Positions 25,514-32,440 of a stretch of DNA of 64,000 bases are shown here, piece after piece. The notes below the pieces were generated by a model. The model did not search any database. It had not been told where the DNA came from and saw only the letters and a list, made by a program, of their open reading frames with translations. The position numbers and the translations under genes were made by a program. The stretch is from Clostridiales bacterium (lineage in GTDB: Bacteria > Bacillota > Clostridia > Lachnospirales > Cellulosilyticaceae), in the NCBI GenBank assembly GCA_019418225.1, contig DYCF01000014.1, positions 1-64,000 of the forward strand, read 5' to 3'. Every line of letters begins with the position of its first letter. The first letter of the stretch is position 1.

Positions 25514-26770
25514 ATGGCAACTAAAGATGAAGTACAAAGATGTATAGAACTAGTGAGTGTAGCTGCTCAAAGGAATTATTCAAGTAGTAAGGTTTTACCG
25601 AGTATCATTGTGGCACAAGCTTGTCTTGAAAGCGGATACCTCACAAGTGAATTGGCAACTAAGGCAAATAATTGTTTTGGTATTAAATGGGCAGCTTACA
25701 AAACACCTAGAAAGCATAGTTACAAAGGTATAGATTGGTCAGTGTTTAATTCCATAGAAGAATGTGTCATACAACATGGGGTTTACTATAATAGTAAGCC
25801 TCATTTTTATGCTGAACTAATAGGTGAGACAGATTTAAATAAGGCATTAGATGCTTTAGATAAATCACCATATTGTGCAGATGTAGGATATAAAGAAAAG
25901 CTATTAAAAATTATTAATCAATATGATTTAACTAGATTTGATAATACAAAAGGAGAACATAAAAGCATGAAAATACTTATTGATCCAGGGCATAGAAATA
26001 ACCTAAGTGACTGCGGAGCTGTAGGAAATGGCTTAAAAGAAAGTGAGTTAGCTTTAAGTATATCTAAATTACTTAAAGTAGAGCTTGAAGCGTGTGGCCA
26101 AACCTGTTATTTGACTAGAAGCACTGAAAATGAAGCGATTAGCGTAAGTGATAGACCTAAAAAAGCAAAAGAATTAGGAGCAGATTTGCTTATTAGTGTA
26201 CATATTAATTCAGCTGGACCAGCAGCAGAAGGGATTGAGGTATTATATAAAACTCAAAAGGCTTTAGCTGAGAAAGTATGTAATGGAATGGTAGCTAAAA
26301 CTGGTGCAAGAAACAGAGGGGCTAAGCAACGTACAGATTTAGGTGTGCTAAATGGCTTTGACAAATCTATTTTATTAGAATGTGGTTTTATCTCTAATGC
26401 TAAGGAGGCTAAATTAATGAACACAAAAGAATATCAAAAGAAATTAGTTAAAGGGATTGTGAAGGGGGTAGCTGAAGAGTTTGGCTTTTCTAATTTAGTT
26501 AATCATGATCCATTAGTAACTCAAGACTATGCTTTAATTACTGCAGTTAATGAAATTATTGCAAGTGGTGTAAATATTAATGCTGCATCCTGGAATGATG
26601 TTAATAAAATTAATTTAAAATATGTACCAGGGCTATTAAATAAGTTAGGTGGATTAAATAAGCTTGTGACAGATGGTGTAATTAGTTCAACTGAAATTTG
26701 GGAAAATGGAACATATACTGTAAATCATGTAAGAAGTTTATTGATTAAATATGCAAATAGATTAGGGTAG
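25514..26770 (+). CDS. bifunctional endolysin: GH73 glucosaminidase + Amidase_3
   Basis: 418 aa. Residues 1-145 are a GH73-type glucosaminidase (catalytic Glu39 in CLESGY; NNCFGIKW). Residues 152-330 are a zinc N-acetylmuramoyl-L-alanine amidase (His160 in DPGHR, ESELALS, SVHIN, LLECGFISN). About 335-418 is a C-terminal cell-wall-binding region. No signal peptide, so it needs the holin. A second start with AAAGGAG lies at 25967, exactly at the amidase boundary. Confidence 0.9.
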   Translation: MATKDEVQRCIELVSVAAQRNYSSSKVLPSIIVAQACLESGYLTSELATKANNCFGIKWAAYKTPRKHSYKGIDWSVFNSIEECVIQHGVYYNSKPHFYAELIGETDLNKALDALDKSPYCADVGYKEKLLKIINQYDLTRFDNTKGEHKSMKILIDPGHRNNLSDCGAVGNGLKESELALSISKLLKVELEACGQTCYLTRSTENEAISVSDRPKKAKELGADLLISVHINSAGPAAEGIEVLYKTQKALAEKVCNGMVAKTGARNRGAKQRTDLGVLNGFDKSILLECGFISNAKEAKLMNTKEYQKKLVKGIVKGVAEEFGFSNLVNHDPLVTQDYALITAVNEIIASGVNINAASWNDVNKINLKYVPGLLNKLGGLNKLVTDGVISSTEIWENGTYTVNHVRSLLIKYANRLG

Positions 26771-26794
26771 GCTTGGGCTTACCCTTTAGTTTTA
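26765..26794 (+). terminator. terminator overlapping the endolysin stop codon
   Basis: GGGTAGGC pairs with GCTTACCC (one G-U) around TTGG, then TTTAGTTTT. The TAG stop lies inside the left arm of the stem. The same design recurs at 27424. Confidence 0.8.
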
Positions 26795-26823
26795 TCAAAA
26801 TAAGAGAATGAGGTAAAAAGAGT

Positions 26824-27429
26824 ATGTACGAGTTATTAAATATTGAAATAAAAGATGGTAAACAGTTAGTAAGTGCTAGGGAGTTACATGCATTCTTAGG
26901 TGTAACAGAAAGGTTCCAGCAATGGTTTGATAAAAGGGTGAAGAAATACGAGTTTGTAGAAAACATGGATTTTACAAGTGTGAAGACCTTTACGGTTGTA
27001 AATAATGGAGCTAAAAAAGAATTACAAGACTATGCAATAAGCATTGAAATGGCAAAAGAATTATCTATGATACAAGATAATGCAAAAGGTAAAGCAGCAA
27101 GGAAGTATTTTATACAGTGTGAAAAACTAGCAACATCTTTAAATGGTTATTATATGGATCATATTAAGGAACTTGCCACAAGACTAGATCGCACAGAAAA
27201 ACTCATAGGACTTAGATGCAAGCAGAAGTTTGATTATGGCAGATACATAAAAAATAAGATGTGTATTCATAAGGCTAATAGTGCATATGAAAATGTTAAG
27301 ATGGTATTGTTTGCTGAGCTAGGAGTAAGCAAGTGGGAAGATATTGATTACTCGCTAGATGTGATTATGAAAATTGATGAAGTACTAGAAGTATTAAAAT
27401 TGGATAGGCAGATGTCGTTATTAGGGTAG
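26824..27429 (+). CDS. AntA/AntB-type phage antirepressor
   Basis: 201 aa. Residues 10-80 (KQLVSARELHAFLGV, F-x-x-W-F-x-x-R, DFTSVKTFTV) are the AntA/AntB antirepressor domain. The C-terminal half is helical with basic patches (KQKFDYGRYIKNK), typical of a DNA/protein-binding tail. Such proteins relieve phage repressors. Its place after the lysis gene, separate from the early module, suggests it belongs to the accessory arm. Confidence 0.85.
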   Translation: MYELLNIEIKDGKQLVSARELHAFLGVTERFQQWFDKRVKKYEFVENMDFTSVKTFTVVNNGAKKELQDYAISIEMAKELSMIQDNAKGKAARKYFIQCEKLATSLNGYYMDHIKELATRLDRTEKLIGLRCKQKFDYGRYIKNKMCIHKANSAYENVKMVLFAELGVSKWEDIDYSLDVIMKIDEVLEVLKLDRQMSLLG

Positions 27430-27457
27430 GGCGAAAGCTTTACCCTTTTATTTTTTT
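27424..27457 (+). terminator. terminator overlapping the antirepressor stop codon
   Basis: GGGTAGGGC and GCTTTACCC pair (two G-U) around a GAAA tetraloop, followed by TTTTATTTTTTT. As at 26765, the TAG stop is part of the stem. This isolates the following cassette transcriptionally. Confidence 0.85.
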
Positions 27458-27551
27458 GTGTAAGAAAAGGCGAATTTGTTTATAGAGAGGTATTGAAATA
27501 CTGATTTTATAGATGATAAAAGAATTAGATAAGTACTTTTAGGGAATAATA

Positions 27552-27579
27552 TTGAAAAATTCAATGATATTTGTATAAT
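27552..27579 (+). promoter_or_regulatory. promoter of the three-gene cassette
   Basis: TTGAAA (27552-27557), 16 bp, TATAAT (27574-27579): a near-consensus vegetative promoter just before the first gene, and after a strong terminator. It lets the cassette be expressed in the lysogen independently of phage induction. Confidence 0.75.
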
Positions 27580-27612
27580 AAAAGTATACCTAGAATGGAA
27601 GGGAGGAGGAAT

Positions 27613-28146
27613 ATGAGTAAGGTAGTATATATGTATATATATACAGGCAAGCAAGAATTGCCAAATGATGAAAATATATTAACCTCCGATAATAAACAGC
27701 TTGTAGGTTTAGAGGCACAAAGATATAAAGGAATTCAGAGGCAAGAGATTGAACAAAAGTATTTATTAAGACCATATGAAGTAGAACAAGGAAGTTTTAT
27801 ACACTTCATAGATTACAGTGAACAATATAACTGTATGATTAGAGATATTGAATTTATGCATCAGCTAACGGATACAGAAATGCAAGACTTAAATAGTTGT
27901 ATATATTCAAAGAAAAAAAATGAGATATTACAATTTATTGATGAGCAGAGATATGAGTACAGTAATGATGTTAGAAAAATTTCTTTTACTTATTTAGGTG
28001 GGCAAAGTAAAGTTTTGAACATTGAAGTTAGTGAAAGTGGTGTTATAAGTTTCAGTAGTGATAATATCAGTGAAGTAAAAAAGATATTCAACTCAAAGCT
28101 TATAGAGGCATTCTTCGGCATCAGGACTTGTGAGGTGGATAGATGA
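27613..28146 (+). CDS. unknown prophage cassette protein A, 177 aa
   Basis: ATG at 27613 after GGGAGGAGG; no TM segment or signal peptide. Mixed alpha/beta, with an N-terminal strand (KVVYMYIYTG), an acidic central helix and a C-terminal beta region (ISFTYLGGQSKVLNIEV). I recognise no family or catalytic motif. It overlaps the next gene by ATGA, so A and B are translationally coupled. Position between lysis genes and the prophage end is where lysogenic-conversion and anti-phage genes usually sit. Confidence 0.7.
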   Translation: MSKVVYMYIYTGKQELPNDENILTSDNKQLVGLEAQRYKGIQRQEIEQKYLLRPYEVEQGSFIHFIDYSEQYNCMIRDIEFMHQLTDTEMQDLNSCIYSKKKNEILQFIDEQRYEYSNDVRKISFTYLGGQSKVLNIEVSESGVISFSSDNISEVKKIFNSKLIEAFFGIRTCEVDR

Positions 28147-28835
28147 ATAATATGCAACGAGTAAAATATATCTCAACTCAAATAATTCAATTTATAATAT
28201 TTTATTATGGTACAAGGATTTTTTTGGCAGAAGAGGCTTGGAGAAATGACAAATTAAAAGAGATGTCTTTCTTTTTAATTATTGGTGTTATATATACAAC
28301 TATTGGGGTTTGCTTTTATTCATTTGCAGCACCAATAAAAGCAAAAGTTTTTCAGAAAAATAAGCAATATAAAGGAGAAGATACTAATTTTTCAGTTAAA
28401 GGTAGGACAAAGACACCTGAACATGAAAGAACAATAGAGTTTAAAATAGAAATTGTAAGACAATATTCAATATGGGGATACTGGGTACTAAAATTACTGA
28501 AAAATATCGACTTCTTTATTGAGGTAGAGCCTCTAAGTGATAATATTAACATCCAAGTAATAGATGGGAATAATATTAGATCTATAACGCAAACACCAAA
28601 AGGATTTGCTTTTAACGTAGGAGAGTATATACAAGAACTTTTACAAAATACTGACAGTTGTAGTGTGTCTAAGTCAATTTATTATAAGATAGTAGAAAGT
28701 AGTACTATATATAGTGTAGATGAACAGATAGTAGTAAAGGCACAACTATCACATCGAGGCTTTATTACAAATATAGTAAAGATATTTACTAAAGTTGAAT
28801 TAGAGGAACATCATGTCAAATTTATACGGAGCTAG
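28143..28835 (+). CDS. unknown membrane-anchored cassette protein B, 230 aa
   Basis: Two N-terminal membrane segments, residues about 12-30 and 41-63, with the remaining 165 residues predicted cytoplasmic. That part is strand-rich with a repeated alternation (EFKIEIVRQYSIWGYW, FFIEVEPLSDNINIQVID). No family recognised. A membrane-anchored soluble domain is the architecture of several membrane-disrupting defence effectors, but no known effector motif is visible. Confidence 0.7.
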   Translation: MNNMQRVKYISTQIIQFIIFYYGTRIFLAEEAWRNDKLKEMSFFLIIGVIYTTIGVCFYSFAAPIKAKVFQKNKQYKGEDTNFSVKGRTKTPEHERTIEFKIEIVRQYSIWGYWVLKLLKNIDFFIEVEPLSDNINIQVIDGNNIRSITQTPKGFAFNVGEYIQELLQNTDSCSVSKSIYYKIVESSTIYSVDEQIVVKAQLSHRGFITNIVKIFTKVELEEHHVKFIRS

Positions 28836-28844
28836 GAGTAGAGT

Positions 28845-29879
28845 ATGGCGAAAGAATATGTAAGAATTAAATTATTTGAGTTAAGTGATATCACTAGAAT
28901 CGAGGACTTACCTCCTATCTTAGAGTTGAACTATAATAAAGAATTAACATATTTAGAAGGATTTAATTTAAGTCCAAGGGATAAAACATTAATTAATAAA
29001 TGGAGAAAAGAAGGTAATACGTTTAATGTTTGTAGCTACCAGGAAAATACAGACATACCAGAAATTAAATACATAGTATGTAATGCTTTTATGGAGACAA
29101 GTATTTCAAGAGCACAGTCTATTATAGATGGTACGGTCTTACCAAGAGATAATAGGGTGAATGCGGCAGAGTATCCAGCTATATTTTTTGAAAAGGATAG
29201 AAAGGTGTACTGTGCAATTAGATGCTCCGCACATTTAGATACAAAGTTGAAATCAGCTCTCATGGGAGGGGGACGAGGACAAGATGAACTAAATGAGCGT
29301 TGGGGAAAAGTGAAAATAGATGATATATTTCAATATAAATTTACCAGTGACTTTTATTATTGGATGTTTGCCAATATAAGTAACTCATATAGCTACCATA
29401 ATAAGCTAATATGTATTAATGATGCTAAGTATATAAATAATATTTCTGATAGAGGTGAGAGTAGTTACTCCAGTAAAGGACCTGCATTACAACAAGATAT
29501 TATACCAAAGACAGGTTTAGGTACGGCAGCTATTGTAGACTCATTAGGTGTTGCTATAGAGGTAGAGGATGAAGCTAACCTGGAGATACGACTCGAAAAT
29601 AATGGGGTTTGTTATATAAATAAGAATTTATCATCAGTTATAAAAAATGGTAAGGTTGAAATGGTAGATGATTATTGGACAGAAATTATTTTAAAAGTAT
29701 ATTGTGAAATAATTCCAGGCTTAGCAAGTGGATTTAATGAAGATATAAGGACAGATAAATGGAACATTGGTGTTCAAAATCAATATATGTGTCAATGGGC
29801 ATTAGAGGTAATTGAAGATTTATGTATTCAAAATAGGATAGATATTGAACAAATTAAAAGTCTAAAGTACTTTAAATAA
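28845..29879 (+). CDS. unknown cassette protein C, 344 aa
   Basis: ATG after AGGAG with 8-nt spacing from the B stop. Soluble, no signal peptide. Residues about 90-160 hold a conserved-looking strand/turn series (AEYPAIFFEKDRKVYCAIRC) that could be a nuclease or binding core, but the catalytic residues are not obvious. A Gly-rich GGGRGQDE turn lies near 145 and the C-terminus is helical. Largest member of the three-gene operon and the likely sensor or effector; function unknown. Confidence 0.7.
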   Translation: MAKEYVRIKLFELSDITRIEDLPPILELNYNKELTYLEGFNLSPRDKTLINKWRKEGNTFNVCSYQENTDIPEIKYIVCNAFMETSISRAQSIIDGTVLPRDNRVNAAEYPAIFFEKDRKVYCAIRCSAHLDTKLKSALMGGGRGQDELNERWGKVKIDDIFQYKFTSDFYYWMFANISNSYSYHNKLICINDAKYINNISDRGESSYSSKGPALQQDIIPKTGLGTAAIVDSLGVAIEVEDEANLEIRLENNGVCYINKNLSSVIKNGKVEMVDDYWTEIILKVYCEIIPGLASGFNEDIRTDKWNIGVQNQYMCQWALEVIEDLCIQNRIDIEQIKSLKYFK

Positions 29880-29902
29880 AAATATCATTTGTAGGTAACA
29901 TC

Positions 29903-30021
29903 TATATAGAAACAGATTATAAAATTACATTATGTAAAAATTAGGTTTTCAATGCTAACTTAAGTATATTTTGTGATAGTTTTAATATTTTAGATGTAAA
30001 ATACCAAACTGTTTCTATATA
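29903..30021 (+). repeat. 13-bp perfect inverted repeat, 93 bp apart
   Basis: TATATAGAAACAG at 29903-29915 and CTGTTTCTATATA at 30009-30021 are exact complements. The enclosed DNA contains a TTACA-TGTAA hairpin and no gene. It could be the stem of a long RNA hairpin feeding into the terminator at 30043, or the arms of a tiny decayed element. Confidence 0.6.
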
Positions 30022-30042
30022 CTAAAATAATAGTTTTAGTAG

Positions 30043-30074
30043 GACCAGGCATAAAAGCTTGGTCTTATTTTTCT
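30043..30074 (+). terminator. intrinsic terminator after the three-gene cassette
   Basis: GACCAGGC pairs with GCTTGGTC (one G-U) around ATAAAA, followed by TTATTTTT. First of five terminators in the gene-free stretch 29,880-30,798. The preceding TTTTAGTA and the ACCAG stem base resemble the terminator at 30623. Confidence 0.8.
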
Positions 30075-30124
30075 GTTTAAAAATATCGTTTTAGATGGAT
30101 CAAGTGAAGATGTTAGAATTACAG

Positions 30125-30157
30125 AGCTAGGGGAATGATCCTCTAGCTTATTTTTTT
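30125..30157 (+). terminator. second terminator of the small-RNA region
   Basis: AGCTAGGGGA pairs with TCCTCTAGCT (one G-U) around ATGA, followed by TATTTTTTT. It lies just upstream of the first small-RNA promoter and would shield it from read-through. Confidence 0.85.
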
Positions 30158-30164
30158 ATAAAAA

Positions 30165-30193
30165 TAGACAAATGTAAAAAAATGTCATATAAT
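30165..30193 (+). promoter_or_regulatory. promoter of small RNA 1
   Basis: TAGACA (30165-30170), exactly 17 bp, TATAAT (30188-30193). One mismatch from consensus overall. No open frame follows, only a hairpin and a terminator. Confidence 0.75.
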
Positions 30194-30199
30194 ATACAT

Positions 30200-30294
30200 T
30201 GTAAACTATCAAAGTCCCCCAAAATATATTGATAGTTTATATATTCCAAACAAGCAACGTAGTAAAAGGCTAGAGTATAAACTCTGGTCTTTTT
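30200..30294 (+). ncRNA. small RNA 1, hairpin loop rich in C5A4
   Basis: Predicted to start near 30200 and end in a terminator (AAGGCTAGAGT with ACTCTGGTCTT, two G-U pairs, 30266-30294). An 11-bp stem, TAAACTATCAA (30202-30212) with TTGATAGTTTA (30229-30239), presents a 16-nt loop containing TCCCCCAAAA. About 95 nt with no credible coding frame. The loop is the exact complement of the loop region of small RNA 2. Promoter, stem and terminator are seen; transcription is inferred. Confidence 0.65.
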
Positions 30295-30334
30295 AATTTT
30301 GTATACAAAGGAATAAAAAGGACGTTAAATATTG

Positions 30335-30363
30335 TTGACATCATACACAAAATAGAATATCAT
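30335..30363 (+). promoter_or_regulatory. promoter of small RNA 2
   Basis: TTGACA (30335-30340, perfect -35), 17 bp, TATCAT (30358-30363). Placed between the terminator of small RNA 1 and the first hairpin of small RNA 2. Confidence 0.7.
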
Positions 30364-30369
30364 TTTGTT

Positions 30370-30475
30370 GAATCCCATAGGGATTCGTAGTATCTTTTGG
30401 GGGATACTCAAAAAAATAGAGTTTTTATATTTTAGAGGAAAAGAAGTTAGGATATAGTGTCCTAGCTTCTTTTTT
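30370..30475 (+). ncRNA. small RNA 2, hairpin loop TTTTGGGG
   Basis: Starts at a GAATCCC-ATA-GGGATTC hairpin (30370-30386). Next is AGTATC/GATACT (30389-30394, 30403-30408) with loop TTTTGGGG, then a strong terminator AAGAAGTTAGGA/TCCTAGCTTCTT and T-run (30441-30475). No coding frame. Bases 30395-30404 (TTTTGGGGGA) are perfectly complementary to 30215-30224 in small RNA 1, so the two loops could kiss. Confidence 0.65.
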
Positions 30476-30622
30476 GGCAAAAAAATAATGACCAGAGCCG
30501 AAGCCCTAGCCAATACGACAAATAACAGAACATGGTGGTAACAATTACCACTTGCAAGCCCTTAAAACTTGCTAAAGTTATTATAGCACAATTTGGTAGG
30601 TAATAACTACTATTTTTAGTAT

Positions 30623-30653
30623 GACCAGTGAGTTGATTACTGGTCTTTTTTTG
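30623..30653 (+). terminator. last terminator of the small-RNA region
   Basis: GACCAGT (30623-30629) pairs with ACTGGTC (30639-30645), followed by TTTTTTTG. The 150 bases before it (30476-30622) contain a TGGTAA-TTACCA hairpin and no gene, so a third small RNA is possible though I see no clean promoter. Nothing else is visible up to 30,780. Confidence 0.75.
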
Positions 30654-30798
30654 TTTTTATCCACGATACGGTTTAAAAATTGGAACAAAGACTTGTATGC
30701 TTATAAATTTTATTAAACTAAATGCAAAACCTATGTCTTTTTTATTTAAACAAATTATGATAATATAAAATAGATTTTATATTATAGGAGGAATTAAG

Positions 30799-31380
30799 AT
30801 GAAAAAAGGAATTACATTTTTATTGGTTGTAGTGATGCTTTGTAGTAATTTATTTGCTCATAGTGGTAGAACAGATAGTAACGGAGGGCATAAGGATAAT
30901 AAAAATGTGAGTGGCTTAGGTTCGTATCATTATCACTGTGGAGGGTACCCAGCACATTTACATGATAATGGAGTGTGTCCATACGATGAAGTTACTTATA
31001 TAAACTCAGCATCAAAAGAAAAAACTACATATACTGAAAAGAAAGTAGGTTTTACGATTAATAATAAAAATAGTACTATTGATGCTATTAATGTTAATGG
31101 TACAAATTTAATAGAACTTAGAACACTTTGTGATCAGCTAGGAATAACAATAGTAGAATATGATTCAGAGTTAAAAAGTATTAAATGTATTAAAGGAACT
31201 GATGAATTTATATTACAAATTGATAGCAAAAACATGTGGAAAAATGGCGAGCTAATATTAATAGATGTACCACCAGTAGCGTATAAAGGTAGAACTATGG
31301 TACCTGTAAGAGTAGTTGCCGAAGCAATTGGAAAGTCAGTTACATATGACTCAAGTACAGGTAATATAGTGATTAAGTAG
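30799..31380 (+). CDS. secreted YHYH-motif protein with copper-amine-oxidase-N (stalk) domain
   Basis: 193 aa with a signal peptide (residues 1-20: Lys-Lys, hydrophobic core, ending NLFAHS). Residues 20-62 contain HSGRTDSNGGHKD and GLGSYHYHCGGYPAHLH, a His/Cys cluster of the YHYH type that probably binds a metal. Residues about 90-193 are a stalk-like copper-amine-oxidase N-terminal domain (LRTLCDQLG, GRTMVPVRVVAEAIG). Phage conversion gene or host border gene; cannot decide. RBS AGGAGG. Confidence 0.75.
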   Translation: MKKGITFLLVVVMLCSNLFAHSGRTDSNGGHKDNKNVSGLGSYHYHCGGYPAHLHDNGVCPYDEVTYINSASKEKTTYTEKKVGFTINNKNSTIDAINVNGTNLIELRTLCDQLGITIVEYDSELKSIKCIKGTDEFILQIDSKNMWKNGELILIDVPPVAYKGRTMVPVRVVAEAIGKSVTYDSSTGNIVIK

Positions 31381-31408
31381 CCTGTATAAAAATATAATAA
31401 TTTGTTTT

Positions 31409-31445
31409 AAACAGAGTGCTAGAATGTTAGCATTCTGTTTCTTAT
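31409..31445 (+). terminator. terminator after the YHYH gene
   Basis: AAACAGAGTGCTA pairs with TAGCATTCTGTTT around a 6-nt loop (one G-U), followed by CTTATATTT. Confidence 0.8.
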
Positions 31446-31471
31446 ATTTAAATTTAACCACAATATAGTCT

Positions 31472-31515
31472 AAAAGTGTCCAAATTCATCATGGACAAAA
31501 ATTGGACACTTTTTA
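31472..31515 (+). terminator. second hairpin with T-run
   Basis: AAAAGTGTCCAA (31472-31483) and TTGGACACTTTT (31502-31513) are perfect complements, so the hairpin works as a terminator on the + strand (T-run) and, with A-run in front, on the - strand too. From here to 31,666 I see only AT-rich DNA with a TTAAGTTAA repeated 105 bp apart. Confidence 0.65.
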
Positions 31516-31666
31516 ATACTATATTAAAGGATTTTAAGTTAACTTAACTATAGTAAAGCTAACAAAAGCGTTGAGTTTACACATATTTACATTGCACATC
31601 TAATCATTATCCATTTACACCACACGTTGAGACTGTCGTTAAGTTAAGTAAATAAGATTTAGTTAT

Positions 31667-32202
31667 ATCGAGGCTTAGAGCGTTTTTTCGTTCTAAGCCT
31701 CGATGTATTTTTGGGCAAACTAATGTAATGAAATTTTTTTAGGGAAAATTACTTGAAAAGAACATATAGTTAATTGTAAGGACGAACAAACCAAAAGACT
31801 AAGCAGAAAGCTTACTCGTAAGCTGTAAACCAACATTGCTAACTTTTGTATGCATGAGGTAGAAGGGGAGAGGATGCAAGGATGTAGAGGCCAGATGGTT
31901 TCAAAGGTGCTTATATGGCTAGAAATAAAAAGTATATGATATGGCTTTAAAATCAGATGTGAGCGTTTTGGGTACCAAATCATGAGAAACGCAAAGCATA
32001 TGGCCTCCCAACCATTTGCATTTTTAGCTGTTTGGAAGTATTTAAAGAATAAGGAAGCTTAAAGTCCTCTAAATAATTGGGAGGCTATTTAGAAGGCATT
32101 AAGTGGAGAGAGGATTTAAATAACGAAGATGAGCTAAAGGTTCGGAGGGAAAAAGTCATAGTGTCACAAAATGTCCAAGGCATAGGTCTTGGATGTTTTG
32201 TG
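31667..32202 (+). ncRNA. candidate large structured non-coding RNA (ROOL/GOLLD-like)
   Basis: No coding frame, but many helices. There is a 16-bp stem with a T6 loop (31667-31704); AGCTTA/TAAGCT (31809-31824); GCGTTT/AAACGC (31963-31992); hairpin A 31996-32019; hairpin B 32069-32092 inside AAGTCCT/AGGATTT (32062-32117); and a 15-bp 3' stem (32165-32202). Loop A (CCTCCCAA, 32004-32011) is perfectly complementary to loop B (TTGGGAGG, 32077-32084), a kissing pair. Large ornate RNAs with kissing loops are known from prophages (ROOL, GOLLD). Class membership is inferred. 32,203-32,428 shows only promoter-like AT-rich DNA. Confidence 0.55.
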
Positions 32203-32440
32203 TAAATTATTATTGAATATAAACAATGAATAAAATTATTTTAGTATTTACAAAATATAGAATAATTAATTCTAAAATATAGTAAAAAAGTAGAAAATGA
32301 ATCATATAATTTATTGGAAGATATAATTAATATATAAAAATGTAAAAAATGTATAAAAGTGCTAAAATTATATTGAAAAATGTCGACCGATACCATAAAA
32401 TAAAACTGAATTTTAGTTTAAAAATTTTATGGAGGAATAT

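Noticed and set aside
31667..32202. tmRNA, RNase P RNA or 6S RNA
   Set aside because: No CCA-ending tRNA-like 3' end, no tag frame, no RNase P core motifs and no long 6S-like rod; the kissing-loop fold fits none of them.
31667..32202. group I or group II intron
   Set aside because: No recognisable domain V or group I core sequences and no intron-encoded protein.
30799..32428. attachment site (attR)
   Set aside because: I searched for a tRNA or obvious core repeat and saw none. Without the left end the core cannot be identified.
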